DNA from: Marchantia polymorpha subsp. ruderalis
Lineage: Eukaryota > Streptophyta > Marchantiopsida > Marchantiales > Marchantiaceae
Assembly: GCA_037833965.1 (NCBI GenBank)
Contig: AP031353.1
Location: 4,714,501 to 4,778,500 of the forward strand
Length of the DNA stretch: 64,000 bases
Direction of reading: 5' to 3'
Part shown: positions 62,694 to 64,000 of the stretch, piece after piece
How positions within the stretch are numbered: the stretch's first letter is position 1
How the letters are laid out: the number at the start of each line of letters is the position of its first letter
The notes under the pieces: model-generated
Told to the model about the DNA's origin: nothing
The model's database searches: none
What the model saw: only the letters and a program-made list of their open reading frames with translations
Position numbers and translations under genes: made by a program

Positions 62694-63877
62694 GTCTCGA
62701 AGTTGAATATAGTGCTCAAAATGTGATCAACAATTCGGTTCTAGTTTTAGCTCAAAACTACTTCACTAATACTTCATAGATTGAATGTTTTCTTGACGGA
62801 CTCAACTCTTTATAATCATTTGAGAGAAGACGAAGCTAGTAGCGATTTGCAATCAAAGAGTATTACTAAAGTTCACATCATATGTGTACAAGAAAACATT
62901 TTAGATCTTTGCGACCGTGTGCCGCAAGAAATCCCATCGGGTAAAACAAAATTTGATGTGTCCCATCAAACAATTTAGTTTCCAATGGGGTCCTATCAAG
63001 TAAATACCTCTCGTGAAAGAGTAGCGAGTCAAGTATCAAGGTCATACATTAGTGACGGGAGTTCAAGATTATTTTACCACACCACAGCTTCCAGCTATAT
63101 AATTACAATAACTTTGTTCAAAACATGGTTTATCTTGTGCTGTGATGTTAGTGTTATAAAATGATGAATGCTGGATACCAGCAAATAATTTTCTCAAATG
63201 AGATTGTAAATATTCTCGCAATTTCTAGATAAATGCAAAGAAATGAGATTGAAAGCTTCCCAGGTTTTGTTTGTTTGTCTTCTATATTTTTCTCTTACTA
63301 CAGAAAAAATTCTGCTTCCTATTGTAAAACAAACAGAGAGACTAGAGAAATCAATTTAGAAATTTGCTCAAAACTAGCATACCGGGTGAATTTAACAATT
63401 CCCAAAATAAATTACATTTACATAAAATTTGAAAAATGAATACTATACAATAAGTCTAATATTTTTGCTTCAATCCTGAAAAACTTATTATCCAGTAGAA
63501 TTTTCGATGGAAAATTCGTGTATTCTTCTTACGGATGGTAAAGAACTTACATCAATAGTTGAATGCTTTTTAACTATTCGTGATTCCTATATCTTACGTG
63601 TTAATGACTTATGCTAAATGTTTCAGAATATGTATAAATTTTTTGTTAGTTCACATGATTTCCAGGAACCAGAATCCTTTACTTCATCTTATAATACATG
63701 AAACCAAACTCGCATGCACAAGACTGGCCACCTACAAGTAAAGCGAAATATTCGCTTCATGTCATTATCGCATGCCGGATTTCGACAATGTCTGTAAGGT
63801 TGCCTCGATACATTTATTCAAGGGAATATGCATGTCCGTCAGAAAGAGCCTCTTGTGGCTGTAGATGTGGAATGCCA

Positions 63878-63973
63878 TCAGCCTGGCATTGCTTCCAATT
63901 TCACCTCCGAGAATGCTGCGTCAACATCTTCGGAAATGATCGAGGATTTTCTGCCTGTGGCCGATATCAGTGT
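63878..63973 (-). CDS. Possible last exon of a minus-strand gene running off the right edge
   Basis: On the minus strand a TAG acceptor at 63976-63974 is followed by 31 open codons to a TGA at 63880-63878. The reading is hydrophilic and protein-like (it includes S-S-I-I-S-E-D-V-D-A-A-F-S-E). Composition rises here relative to the AT-rich left flank, as at other gene edges in the window. No family is recognised and the upstream exons lie outside the window, so this is weak. Confidence 0.22.
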   Translation of the reverse strand, partial: TLISATGRKSSIISEDVDAAFSEVKLEAMPG

Positions 63974-64000
63974 CTATGATGCAGCTTCTCTTTCTCCCTG

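Noticed and set aside
1-64000. CRISPR arrays, prokaryotic operons, phage or virus genes
   Set aside because: None seen. Repeats present have no spacer-repeat architecture, and the genes are intron-rich plant nuclear genes.
1-64000. Intact tRNA or rRNA genes
   Set aside because: Scanning for canonical T-arm and A-box combinations gave only one degraded candidate (about 46.8 kb); no rRNA sequence recognised.

Overview
The window is nuclear DNA from a land plant. Gene-rich exon islands near 45-50% GC with GT-AG introns are separated by very AT-rich spacers. Five genes can be reconstructed exon by exon and all belong to conserved plant families. Introns of about 0.1-0.5 kb (a few of 1-1.9 kb), compact genes and AT-rich gaps fit a bryophyte, perhaps a moss. 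That placement is inference; nothing in the sequence fixes the species.

Layout. 1-4.6 kb: AT-rich spacer. 4.6-7.2 kb (+): GA-rich leader and a two-exon ATG8-interacting protein (ATI family, selective autophagy). 7.2-11.2 kb: spacer with strong short foldbacks and the leader of the next gene. 11.2-12.6 kb (+): single-exon BTB (KCTD-type)/propeller-like protein. 12.6-18.1 kb: spacer. 18.1-21.1 kb (+): GC-richer leader and a four-exon RLF-type cytochrome b5 domain protein. 21.1-31.4 kb: spacer dominated by an AT-rich duplicated element with a decayed, coding-like core. 31.4-41.5 kb (-): a 19-exon plant paladin with three tandem phosphatase-like modules, the third lacking catalytic Cys and Arg. 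41.5-47.1 kb: leader region and AT-rich spacer. 47.2-48.1 kb: a 147-bp tandem repeat. 48.1-49.3 kb: GC-rich leader. 49.3-58.9 kb (+): a 24-exon stromal processing peptidase (SPP). 58.9-64.0 kb: AT-rich spacer with a miRNA-like foldback, a small tandem repeat and a possible terminal exon of a minus-strand gene at the right edge.

The genes are independent housekeeping or regulatory genes, not a cluster. SPP removes transit peptides from imported chloroplast precursors, ATI links ER/plastid cargo to ATG8, RLF-type proteins bind heme, BTB proteins usually oligomerise or recruit CUL3, and paladin is probably a phosphoinositide or protein phosphatase-like protein. I found no prokaryotic-type system or CRISPR array. 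The observations most worth a second look are the degenerate third paladin module with its family-unusual insertion, the nucleosome-length repeat abutting the SPP leader, the duplicated element carrying gene-like debris, and a series of near-perfect foldbacks, several inside introns.
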